DNA of 64,000 nucleotides from Lactarius indigo (lineage: Eukaryota > Basidiomycota > Agaricomycetes > Russulales > Russulaceae), in assembly GCA_025766275.1 (NCBI GenBank), contig JAFKAC010000012.1:806001-870000 (forward strand). Direction: 5' to 3'. The notes below the pieces were generated by a model. It had not been told where the DNA came from, made no database searches, and saw only the letters and a program-made list of their open reading frames with translations. Numbering within the stretch: the stretch's first letter is position 1; each line of letters starts with the position of its first letter. Of this stretch, positions 12,527-23,297 are shown in pieces. The position numbers were made by a program, and so were the translations under genes.

Positions 12527-12890
12527 CTCATACGCAATCACGTTTCAGTTACCACAGAGAAGTCTGTTACAATGATACGGGAAGTGTTTGTATAACTGCT
12601 AGATGAAGCCGGAAGTGGCACTGGTGAGTTGATGAGTTGATGAACTTCACAATATGCACTCCCTCTCCTTGATCGATATCCCGTGGCCCGTGTATACCCT
12701 CACACCTCCACCAAGGAGGTGGCATTCGGCGCCATGCGGAGAAGCGCGACTTCCATATCTACCGCATCTCACACAACTTGGTGACAAGTGTTCGATGCTT
12801 CCTAACTGATAGCTTAAATTGCATGCATTACTGCAACGGGTAGGAGAAATAAGGGATGGTGGGAGTGCACCAGATCAGCGCGCGGAGGCA
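12527..12890. other. NLR2 3' flank, copy of the NLR1 3' flank
   Basis: No gene is visible. It repeats the 6065-6345 sequence with point changes, including the gagttgatgagttgatga motif at about 12625-12645. Confidence 0.5.
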
Positions 12891-12894
12891 GCAG

Positions 12895-13280
12895 GAGCAC
12901 TCATTCGTGCTTCAAAAGCATCTTTTCAACGGCGGCTTTGATGACTGCAGCCGACACGCTCGCACTCCTTGCACAGCGGCGCAGCCACGACGGTGAGGCG
13001 GATGCTCGGGCGCGCCTTGACGAGCCTCTGCACAGTGGCCGCGCGTGTGGTCCACATGCCCTGCATGGGTACCTTGTCCACAATGGCCCGCGGCATGTGT
13101 TCTTCACCCGCGATGTTGAAGGATGGCGCATCGCAGGGCGCAGTAGTCACGGGGTTCGGCGAGTTCGCAGACACGGATGTGGGCGGGTTCGCCACAAGAC
13201 GTAAGTGGGTGGGTCATGGGCGCCTCTGATTGCCTCGACCTGGCCGAGAACGGCCCGGGTCGCATGCCCGATGGCGTGTT
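12895..13280 (-). pseudogene. LCB1: LCB1 C-terminal relic B
   Basis: This is the counterpart of relic A, here downstream of NLR2. One minus frame reads SVSANSPNPVTTAPCDAPSF then NIAGEEHMPRAIVDKVP and ARPSIRLTVVAAPLCKECER, which resembles the serine palmitoyltransferase subunit 1 tail. Another frame carries the continuing helix with AAVIKAAVEKMLLKHE. The frame shift between them and the missing N-terminal body show that it is dead. Confidence 0.62.
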
Positions 13281-13585
13281 CCACGGGCCCGCGCATAACC
13301 CCGGGTCGATGAGTTGAGGCCGTTGGCGATTGATCCAACCAGTATCAAGTCTATTTGCTTGTCCTGTGCGACACAGGGTTGGGTTGGGCCGACGCACGAC
13401 AAAGCGAGACAATGGAGACGCATACAGGGACGTTATAACCGACGCATGGCCTGTACGCCTAGCCTGGCACTGACATGAACTTTGTATTTTGCAGTCCGGG
13501 CGATTCCACCAAGACCCATAGATACATAGGAGCGAACGTACAAATACACTATCCACTCGTGACGAAGAACTAAGAATACGGGGAA

Positions 13586-15609
13586 TCATTTCTTCCCGAC
13601 CGTCACGCTCCCATGAAACGGTAGACCCGTCAACACCATCGCCCTTCCTTCGTCGCCATCGCGCTGGTCAATCGGCAACCCTTCGACCCGCACGCCGACC
13701 GCTACGACACCCTGCACGCCCGCGACGGCGCCGTCACCAGCGCCCCAGATGACCTTCCCGACAAAGCTGCGGAACTCGCGCTCGCGCCCTGGCAGCACCT
13801 CGAGTGGCACGTCCGCGAAACGCGCCGACACGCGCAACGTCGTGCTCCCGCGCTCACCCCAGTCGCGCCGCGGCGCCGTTGGCGCAGTCAGTGCAGCGAG
13901 CCAGGCACTCGGACGGACGCGCGCAAAGGCGCGTGGTGGGAGCGGGGTTGGGAGGGGTGGCGCGGGGGGTGGTATGTCTTCGTCGTCGTCAGGGTCAGTG
14001 ATAGGGAGCGGTAGTGGTGGGAATGTGTACGCGGGATCGAACTGTACGGGCAGCGGGCCGTCAAAGATGAGCGCGTCGGGCAGCACCCGGCTTGGAGATA
14101 TCGTGACGTCAATGCCCTCTGGCAGCGCCAGACGCGCATGCACAATTCCGCTGGCGAAAATCATCGTACCCGACGGGTGGACCTTCATGCTCTCTATTGT
14201 GACGTTATGAAGCACTTCGGGGCGGGGGTGCGGTGCAGGGAATGTGGTGTGAGCGATGTAGCCATGGAAGAACTCCAAGGGTGCCGTAATGGCGATCGGA
14301 TGGTCGGCCCCAGAGAGATAGTCCGAGATGAGCGACGAGAGCGCGGGCGTTCCGGAGTGCGAAATCGGGAGGACGTTACCGTTCAAGGAGAGTGTAAGGT
14401 TTGGATGAGTGAGGGAGAAAGGCGCCGAAGTGACGGAAGCAAGTGGGACGAGAGTAGAATCATTAGAGGGGGCCGGAATCCAGATAATAAATGGAAAAGA
14501 TGGCACAGTAAATGAGACAGATGCGGGGAGAGGATTGACAACGGTCGCCGAGGCGTCGATGGTAAGGTTGTGGGCGCCGGATGTGAGCGAGAAATGAGTA
14601 AGGTGGACAAGGTCAGCGACGGACGGAAGTGGTAAATCGTCGCCGGGCGCGGGAAGGTTCGGGAGGGTGGGGACTAGAAGACTGTCAGGGATTTAGTGGA
14701 AGGGGGCAAGAGGGAAAAAGCGGACGCACTTTTCACGCGGAGTCTGAAGGCAAGATTCGACCTGGCTACCGTTAGCAAACTCCGCCATGTCCTCCACTCC
14801 AATGGACCACCTCGGATATTGGCGTGGGGAATTGTAGCTTGAGCGACGGCGTAACCGCTGCGCCAGCTCTCGCGCACAAACTCGAGCCAAGTGGTGACAT
14901 TTCTAGAAGGATAGATGTGGACGGGGACGGAAATAGGGGTGAGCCACGAAGAGTCATCTGGGGGGTCTGCAGTTAGGGGGATTTGGAAGGGGGGAGCCGC
15001 AATAGAGGCTAGAAAGAGCTCGGGATCATGTTGGGAAGTGATGTTGATAGAAGAGAGGGATAAAGAGACCGTATCGAGGTTGCGGATTCCCCACCGGCCA
15101 ATGGCCTTCCAAGCCCCAAGCCATAAGCTGTCGTCACCGCCTGACTTCACATCTATGATGGCACCAGCATCAAAACCGATACGACCGTCGAGTCTTAGCC
15201 ATATATCGCCTTGCTGGGATATGTTGAGAACATCGATGGCATCTGGGCCGTGAAAGACGAGGCTATCGGTCAGAATATCGTCATTAGTGATTCGAGAAGC
15301 CTGGGCAGCATAGGAGTATGCGAGGGAAAGCAGAAGAAGGACTAAGAGGATTGAGATGGAAAGTGTTATCAAGAAAACTGAGGTCAGAGTAGAAACGAGA
15401 GCGGGGTTGGATTGACTGGGTGACTCTATGTCGTCGTCGTCGTCGCCGTCGCCAAGGAGGACATAAGATCGAGAGGCGAGTAAAGGAGTTGACTCAGTCG
15501 ATTCTTGATGGCTGGCTGCTCTTGACTTGCCCTTGCCTTTGTCTAATGCGCTCGGACTCGACTCGACTAGCTCTGGCGCTGGCTCTCGCTCTGGCTGTGA
15601 ACTCATCAA
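13586..15609 (-). CDS. Tag1-like vacuolar-type single-pass membrane protein
   Basis: Two exons, 15609-14730 and 14673-13586, join in frame to about 655 residues. The intron starts gtgcgt and ends ctag. The N-terminus is acidic and low complexity (GDGDDDDDIE). One hydrophobic helix follows, around residues 72-102 (VFLITLSISILLVLLLLSLA), and then a long, beta-rich, N-glycosylation-rich region (NVT, NIT and NLT sites). This layout fits the fungal family of yeast Tag1 (YLR173W), a vacuolar membrane protein tied to ending autophagy. Basidiomycete members are often mislabelled pre-rRNA processing proteins. The family call is tentative. A run of prolines (about residues 470-490) precedes the last domain. 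Two degenerate copies lie at 1-1140 and 7110-8185, so this is the surviving copy of a tandem array. Confidence 0.65.
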
Positions 15610-15839
15610 GCCGCTTCACACCCTAACCTTAATCTAGGAGGTCCCTATTATCTAGTCACGTGATTAATTCCATTCTTGGAAGCGTCCGCGCTCAGAGCTG
15701 CCAATGATCACTGGCATGACTGAACCGATGATTGACAGAAGCACGCGTGCGATGCCATCTTTGTTAGGAAAAAGCGTAGTTGCACTAGCGCCGACTGCTC
15801 ACGGCACGAATTTCCTGTATCACAATCCCCCGCGCCGCC

Positions 15840-16170
15840 TTGCCGATCATATCCACCCGGGCCTGCGTTTTGCAACACCACCCGCGTCTACGTCTGCAAA
15901 GCCACCGAGCCCTGCGGTCCCCCGCGCCGCGTGACGCGCCATCGTTCAACACAGCGGGCGAGGGGCGCCTGCCGCAAGACATCATGGACGAGGCGCTTGC
16001 GCAGGGGGCGTAGATCACGCACGCACGCCGGCTGCGCGGCAGGAGCTCGGCGCGGCGCGTTCGAGAATCCGCCTCGCCGTCACGGCTGCGCTGTCGCGCA
16101 AGGAGTGCGAGTAAGCTGCTGGCGTCATCAAGGCCGCCGTCGCGAAGGCGCTCGCGATGCGCAAATTAGT
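15840..16170 (+). pseudogene. LCB1: LCB1 C-terminal relic C
   Basis: On the plus strand the fragment PASTSAKPPSPAVP is followed by a frame shift and then APSFNTAGEGRLPQDIMDEA, LAQG and a stop. After that come pieces such as SASPSRLRCRA and a lysine/arginine-rich end. It has the same motif order as the other LCB1 relics and is likewise tail-to-tail with an NLR remnant (16547-17085, minus strand). Stops and shifts make it non-coding. Confidence 0.58.
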
Positions 16171-16546
16171 GTGCCTGTTACCTATCTGGAGCTCTCCCGT
16201 CATACTGTTGCCTCATCTTCTCCCACACTTTACAGTCCATATCAGTCGGTCAGAACGCCGTCTATTATAGTAGGTCAGTTAGGAAACGTTGAATGCTTGA
16301 CGCCAAGTTGTGTGGAACGTGGTCGATGTGCATGTCGCGCTTCTCCGCATGCGGTCGAATATCGCCTTCCTTCAATGGGTGTATCGTATATAGTTCAAGG
16401 GATATCGATAACAGGGGGGTGCAGTGCGTATTCTGTGAGGCTCGTCATCTTATCGACTCCTAAGGAATGCCACTTTCGGCTTCTTCTAGCAGTTATACAA
16501 TGACTGGTATTATCACATTTCTACCTGAAAGGTGAACTCGTATGAG

Positions 16547-17085
16547 CTACGGCTGAGACACAGCACCATATTCTAACAGCATTTTTGTCGTTTCATCGTG
16601 TCCGTTCAACGAGGTCACTTGAAATGGCGCTCCGCCCTCCCCCTCCTCATCTACGTACGCATCGTAACTGAGTAGCACTCGCGCGACTTCGACTAACCCC
16701 TTCTTCGAGGCCTGATATAACGGAGTCGAGTGGTTGTCGTCACATGCAGTTGGATCCGTGGCGTCTGCCCCATGCTCCAGCAGTTGTTGTACGATACCGA
16801 CCCTCTTTTCATCCGGATGCCGGTCATCGTAGGATATGGTGCCGTGTAACGGAGTTTTGTCATCACGAGTCCGCGAGTTGACATTCGCATTGTGGTCTAG
16901 TAGCATCTGGACAGCATCGAGATGCATATTGAGTGCTGCTGCATGCTTGGCTGCATGCAGTGGCGTCCTGCCGTCATTCTGCCGAGCATTTGGATCTGTA
17001 CCGTGATCGAATATTGAATATTAAATAGCCACCGCATGACATCGATGCCAGTGGCACATACACAATTGGTACCACGGTGCCACAT
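16547..17085 (-). pseudogene. NLR relic: ankyrin-repeat 3' end only
   Basis: A 126-codon frame at 16547-16927 matches the last ankyrin repeats of NLR1 closely (VQMLLDHNANVNSRTRDDKT, VARVLLSYDAYVDEE, MLLEYGAVSQP). An insertion adds three residues (ATD) in one repeat. Upstream to 17085 the similarity continues in broken frames. The NACHT and Goodbye parts are absent. It is closer to NLR1 than to NLR3-5, so it probably came from the left cluster and was inverted. Confidence 0.78.
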
Positions 17086-18744
17086 AATTCGGACCTAAGG
17101 CGTTTCATGCTCAAGTTCGAGGACAGTCCAGGAGCGTTTCTACAATAACCCCATTCGCGTATTCGGGCTCCCTGAGCAATTCCACGTGCAGGTCGAAAGT
17201 AGTGGTCAATCGCTCGTTCATCTTCCAGAAACGCAGAAACTCCAATCTCTGGCAAACGGGTCAAGGGTACAGCCCTTCTAGATGTCGTTCACAGGCGGAA
17301 TGTCCTCTTGAATGGCGCGTTCGTCGCAGTTCCGAGTTGGAGGGATATCTCTGGCAGGTGTCAGCCATGAGGCAGAAAATCCAGCAGCGTACCTCGTTTC
17401 TTTCGTCTCTTCAAATCAGCTTATCGCACCCTCGTAGCTGCCAAACTGATGCAGGAAGATTTCTGTCGTTACCATAGGGCGAGCAGTCCAAACGTGTACG
17501 ATCTGTTCTCGCTTACGCACAAGATGTGGCTCCAGGTAGAACATCCCAGGGCTATTTATATCTTCTAGATCTACAGGAAGGTTAGATCTGCAAGACGGTC
17601 CTTGGTTCCATAGCCGTACACGTGCTCTTTGCATATGAATATGTGCTAGATAACACGTATCTTATCACATCGCAATTTCCCGTGTGGGCGACATAACCCT
17701 CACAATCAACCACATTATTATTATTCTCCACGTAAGTACTTTTTATTTAGTAAGTGCCCTAAAATTATTTCTGGGCTTCCACCTCGATAACCCCGTAGCC
17801 CTTCTTGTTTAGCCCTTCTTATTCTTGTGGCCTACAGTACTCCGTTTCTCTGTCTCAGTTCCCAGAACACCTCTCGCAGTGTCCCCGGCCCTTTTCCGCG
17901 CTCATTGTTAGCATCACCTCTCCCCATTTGCGCGTCCCATTGCACGCCACGCATTCCGCAAACCCACCCCCTTAGTGCACCTGGCACTTCTGTGCGCCAC
18001 GGGTTTGTGCTCGGACCTATTTGCGGCCCCTGTTGTCTGCTGCCCTTCGCCACCCCCTCTGCGTACACCCTCATGAGTTAATTTGCAGGGCTGATATGCA
18101 AATGGGAACTCCTGTTCTCGGCGTTGCGCGGTCCTCAAGGTACTTGCAGAGGGGGAAGGACACGAGGGATAAGACATATAAACTGGCACGCGAATGGGGG
18201 ACATCCAAACGCCATTTCTGTGTGCAACCCCCCAAGGTTCACGTACACCCGTGCGCACGTTCGTCCGTGTGTTCTTGTTTTTGTGTAACTTGGGGATGCC
18301 AGCTAGGAGCATCAAATGGGGAAAGGAAAAAAATGTAAGGTGGAGGGAGCAGGAGGTACTGGAAGGCTGCACACGCGGCGCGCAAACCCCTCAAATTCCC
18401 GCGTCTGCATGCAAAGGAAGGGAAGGCACGAGGAGGCATGCACGTAAATGAGGGTTGCGCAATCAGGGTGAACACGTAGAAACTGCAGATGGGGTGAGCG
18501 AATGGGGGTGCACAAAGATCGAAGAACCCGTACGAATTTTCCTCACTTTTAATGGACCGTTGATGTATACTTCACAGGTCTCGCATAACCAGATGTGGTC
18601 ATCAGCCGTCAATACTCGTCAATCACCGGCTCGCCCCTTTCCTCGGACATGGGCTTTTCTCTCGAAATCCTTGCGAAACGAAAAAGGATCGCGATGGAGA
18701 TCACTCTAAAAGATGCCTAAGAGTTCAAGATATAAGTTCACTGG
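17086..18744. other. Intergenic, no gene recognised
   Basis: No supported gene. Frames here are short and give no family signal. From about 17735 to 18470 the base composition alternates between C-rich and G-rich blocks, which creates long meaningless frames on both strands. A TATA-like string (gacatataaactgg) occurs near 18171-18185. The last 200 bases probably hold the promoter of the transporter that follows. Confidence 0.4.
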
Positions 18745-20842
18745 ATGGCACCACCCTATACCATCACACTTTCAGCTGCAGTATATTCTACTCTTGTTAT
18801 GGCACAAGAGCTTGATCTCGGACAAAAGCTCCAGCCTTCGCTCTCATGTCCTCTCGACCACTCAGCCTTGTACAGTGCCTCTGACCCGTCCCACCCTGAC
18901 GCGCAGAGTGAGAAAGGCTACTCAGCGACCCATGACTCCACGCCCCTAAATCGACCTCAAGGCGACTGTCCCGATGGCGGCCTTCAAGCGTGGCTGGTGG
19001 TATTTGGGGTGCGTCTTTCAGTGTAGATGAGTCTGGCCAGTGACCAACGAGTGACCATACATCAGGCTTCTTGTGCTACTTTTGCAACGTGAGAAGTTTC
19101 CCATATACAGCATACCTTTATCTCTCATTCACGAGGTTAACGACTGCTCGCAGATCTGGTTACGCTGTATCCTGGGGGGTTAGTGGTAGATCCTACATGG
19201 TATAGCGGATTGTGGGTGCTAACCAAAGTCTATGCCATACTTACCAGGTCTTCCAAGAATATTACGAGAACGTCTTGCTGGAAGGAACCTCACCTTCTAC
19301 CATGTACGTCCTAGTCCGAGTCCTATCTATTTTACCCCCTTCCCCATTTTTGTTTTAACGTTCCCCAATCTTGTAGCGCGTGGATTGGCTCCGTGCAAGT
19401 ACGTTTTATTGTCAAGTGATCTTCCGCCTAGGTAGAAATTCACGGGTCGATTAGTTCGCTTTAATCTTCTTCCCTGCGCTCATTTCTGGTCGCCTATTTG
19501 ATCTTGGCTACCTCCGTAGCATTCTAACCGTGGCATCAATAAGCCTCGTTGCATGCACGTTTGCGATTGCAGAGTGTCACGAGTTCTGGCAATTACTACT
19601 TTGCCAGGGCTTTGGCATCGGTGTCAGTCTTATTTTCTCCAAAAAAACGATTTCCGACTGTCCTCTGTCCTTAGATTTCGAGCGGTCTCGTATTTGGACC
19701 TTCAGTGAGTATCATCGCTCATTGGTTTAAGAAGAGACGGTCTACAGCACTTGGGATCAATGCCTTTGCTTCCTCGATTGGAGGCACGGTGTTCCCCATA
19801 CTGTTCCGCAACTTGCTCGTCGCAGTCGGGTAAGCACAGATCGTGAATCTCCGGCTCCCCATGTAGCTGAGATTCGCCACAGCTTCAAGTGGACGATAAG
19901 AATCATCGCGTCAATCCTGATGCTTGCCATGGGAGTCGCGAAATTGGTATGTATATCACGTCTCATGAAGTGAATGTGTGGATGTGCATTAATGAGTCGC
20001 AGACGTTGCGGCGCCGACTTCCCCCTACTACCGTTACTGGTGGCTTGTTTAATCCAAAGCAGTTCAGGTCTCCCGCCTACACAGTATACACGGCATTCGG
20101 AGTTGTCGCCTTCCTTGGTGTCTTCACAGGTTAGGCAACTTTACGTGCACTCTCTTTGGGAAAAGTTGCCACCCCAGACTGACGCACGGCTGCGCACGCA
20201 GTTCTCACTTTCCTCGCCTCCAGCGCGCCATCACAGGGCGTCCCGGAAAAGTTCTCCTCCTACCTCGTCTCTACAACAAACGCAGGAAATGCTATCGGCC
20301 GCTTAGCCGGCGGCGTCCTCGCCGATTGTTTCGGTACGTTCCCTTGCCCCCCCTCTTCTTCCTCACTCACATCCATCACGTCGCTCTAGGCCCGATCAAC
20401 GTCATGATACCCGCATCTCTTATCGCGGGCGTGCTGACCTTCGTGTGGCCGCACATACACGGGACAGCCGCGCTCTTTTCGCTCGCGGGGACCTATGGTG
20501 CGTCGTCTGGCGCAATGGCGACCCTCATGGCCGCGCCAATGTTGGCACTCGGCGCGAGTGAAGACGTCGGACGTCGGACGGGCATGTACTTCACCATCCT
20601 CTCACTCGGCGCACTTGCGGGCCCACCGATATCTGGCGCGATTAACCAGGCCACGGGCGGGTACACTGCCGTCGGGATCTTCGCAGGTGCGTAGTTGTGT
20701 AACAATTCCGATGAAAATATCACGAGCTTATGCTGTACATTTCATTGTGCCTTTTCTCTTAGGTTGCTCGGTGATGGTCGCAGTCTCTCTGCTGACGCTC
20801 TCCCGGTATTTCATATTGGGCGGGTGGAGAGGAAAGGTGTAG
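18745..20842 (+). CDS. MFS transporter, monocarboxylate-transporter-like (MCH type)
   Basis: Multi-exon gene for a fungal monocarboxylate-porter-like MFS protein. The N-terminal tail ends with the family signature DGGLQAWLVVFG before helix 1. Later blocks are SGYAVSWGVFQEYYE, GRLFDLGYLRSILTVA, SSGLVFGPSVSIIAHWFKKR, NAGNAIGRLAGGVLADCFG and TGMYFTILSLGALAGPPISG, which covers both six-helix halves. The first exon is 18745-19008. The second is only 23 nt (GCTTCTTGTGCTAC...), and skipping it would break the frame. Start is the ATG at 18745 or the in-frame ATG at 18799; both precede the same cytosolic tail. No frame break was found. Members import monocarboxylates or riboflavin; the substrate cannot be told from sequence. 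Confidence 0.75.
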
Positions 20843-21912
20843 TAGAGTCTTGACACTCCCAAGGCTCTGGTTTCTTCTTCCTATTATACAATGTACTTCT
20901 ACAAAGACGCATCATGCGCATCGTTCATGGGTTCCTAGTAGTCCGCTACCATATTACAGTTCAACCTGTACCCTTAGTTCTGGCCCTCGATCCGTTTTAC
21001 CGGATAAAATTTCACGATCAAGTGTTAAAACATTAAACGTTCTTGGGTTATACAATCCCTAAGGGCTGTGACAAGTCTCCTTTCGAGAACGGTAACACCG
21101 ACTTCCATTATCAAAAGTCATACGACGTATAGTCGCCTAACTTCCAGGAAGTAGAAGAAGGAAGCTGCACCTAATACGGCCCTTGCTGTCAAAGTGACTC
21201 CCTGTCCGCGACACCAGAGACGCAGAAAAACTGGTGTGAGAGCAGCTAGTACCGCGCAACTGTGATATTTCTGGTGAAGGCTAGCCGCGCATGGACAGGC
21301 TTCAGTTGTGAGTCAAGAGAGTCAGGGTGCGGGCTTTATTTCCAAGCAGAATAGGTACAAGTAGATTCAATCTTATGGAACAGTAAGCCTGAATGGTATA
21401 CAAAACCAATGTGACTGCGGCCTGCTATTAACGGAATATATAGCGCATAGCGCTCAATCCCAAAGCGGCAGCCCGTCCTCAAGCCAAATCGAACTTGAAA
21501 TTTTGAAAGCTTGAACGTTTGATCGCTCGCAAACAGACACCCGTCGGGCGCCACAATAAACAAAATTCACCAATCACTCCGGCGTAGTCCCTTCCACTCT
21601 CCTCAGCTGTCGTATCCCGTCGCGCATTAGCAGATCGCTCGTAGCCCGAGTACGGTGCCCCCTTCTCCACCCCGCCTACGAAAAGGAGCTCATAGAGATA
21701 AATTCAGCAAGCCTGAAATCCTGCCTATCCATAGTATCTGTCATTGCTAACTTGAACAGTGACATTGTCCCAATAACGATCCAAAGTCAGCAGGATTGCA
21801 TCACGGCAGCGAAATACAGTCTCGTCAGCTGCCCACTTGTGTGTCAGTTCTAGTATTGCGTGACATGCCCCCGAAAGGAACGCAAATATGCAGCGAGAAG
21901 TAGGGAATAGTT
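20843..21912. other. Intergenic, no gene recognised
   Basis: Nothing supported. It contains the 3' flank of the transporter. A minus-strand frame at 21725-21964 runs into the truncated NACHT of NLR-X and shows no family pattern. The NLR-X similarity stops at about 21925, just after the Walker B region. Confidence 0.4.
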
Positions 21913-22703
21913 CTATGGCTCGGACAAGCGAAATGGGTAAACCGATGACTTCTCGTTTGGGCATTCGTCAAGGGCATCCATGATAATGAAAATTGGTCCT
22001 TGCCCTTCTATTTTGAGCATCTCCTTTAAACGCTCTTTCAAAGTGTCGTCACTGGGTTGTTGAGCGCCATTTTTGTGTGCAATGAAAACGCGGTTGAGAA
22101 TATCGCAACAAGGACTAGAGCAGGTAGAAAGCTGGGTTACGAGGGAAAGCAGCAGGTCGTGACAGCTTTGCTTCTTGAGATCCCTAAAATCGAAGTAGAA
22201 ATACGCTATCATGGCTGAGCCAGCTTCGCAAATGGCCGTCACGTCTTGAATAATCAACTAACTGGCAAAACATTATAAATCCTGACTGGAACTAGTCACG
22301 AAACGACAAACCATAGAATGCTTTTTCCAGAGCCCGCTATGGAAGTTGAGGGTTGTCAAAAGGAGTGAGCCCCGAAAGCGATAAGAGGGGCATACGTTTT
22401 CTGTGGATCCACAACAGGGAACCATTAGACTTCCACTCCATGAAAACACTGTACTCAGGCTGGAAAAACCACACCGACGTTCCTTCGTGGTGAGTGCTGA
22501 GCGCAATGTTGTGATTTGTCGAAGGATCTGAGGGAGAGAGCCATGTGCCAAGCTGTTGTAGCTGGTTCCCTATGGGTTTATTTGAGTCGTCACGATGAGA
22601 AACAGTAAGGGTGGGAGATCACAGACACTTGATTTCGTCTACGCTGCTTGCTGTTTGTTGAATGACTGATTTTGATTCCCTTGCCGATACTTTCGTCTCT
22701 TTG

Positions 22704-23263
22704 TGTAACGCCACTACAGGGGCGTTGAGTACGACCTGTACTAAGTCAGTCAATCGTCCGGTAGTCAAAGCTCGAAGGCTCGACTTCAGTAGAGATGATG
22801 CACAAGAGTCACAAGGACGTGAGTCACTTGGACTGTAGAGGAAGGCTAAGACTCGAAGGCCTAGCGAAGACGAGGGTCGGAGAGACTTTGCGTAGACGAG
22901 TGTAGTATTACACAAGAAGTCTAGTCTACCGTACAAGCTAGGTATGACTAGGGTTAAATAGAGACCATACTGTATGGCCGTTACAAACAGATGGCGCCAT
23001 CGCCGAACTGAGGATAAAGGAGTGGACGTAACGGGAACAATGTAAGGATATATCAAGAATAAAGGAGAATCACGCGGGGTCGCGCGTGAGAGGGAACAAG
23101 TCGGAAACTGGCACATGTCGAGCTTTATCAGAAGAGAACGTCAATAAGCAAGGCGCGTGATAGGAACCGGGTAATCGTAAAGTCCGCGTAGTCGTACAGG
23201 GCTCGTATAGTGTGGGAAGGGAACAATGATAAGGGAAGAAATGAGTCCAAGAAAATCGTAACA
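22704..23263 (-). repeat. 3' LTR of the Ty3 element
   Basis: 560 bp, TG to CA, with the four substitutions from the other LTR noted in the element entry. It is flanked outside by CTTTG. Short open frames inside are LTR artefacts. Confidence 0.92.
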
Positions 23264-23297
23264 TTACCCCCCGTCTAGATCTGAAGATGCCTTGACT

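Noticed and set aside
17735..18470. Possible CRISPR-like or satellite array from alternating C-rich and G-rich blocks
   Set aside because: No regularly spaced identical repeat could be found. It is compositional bias only.
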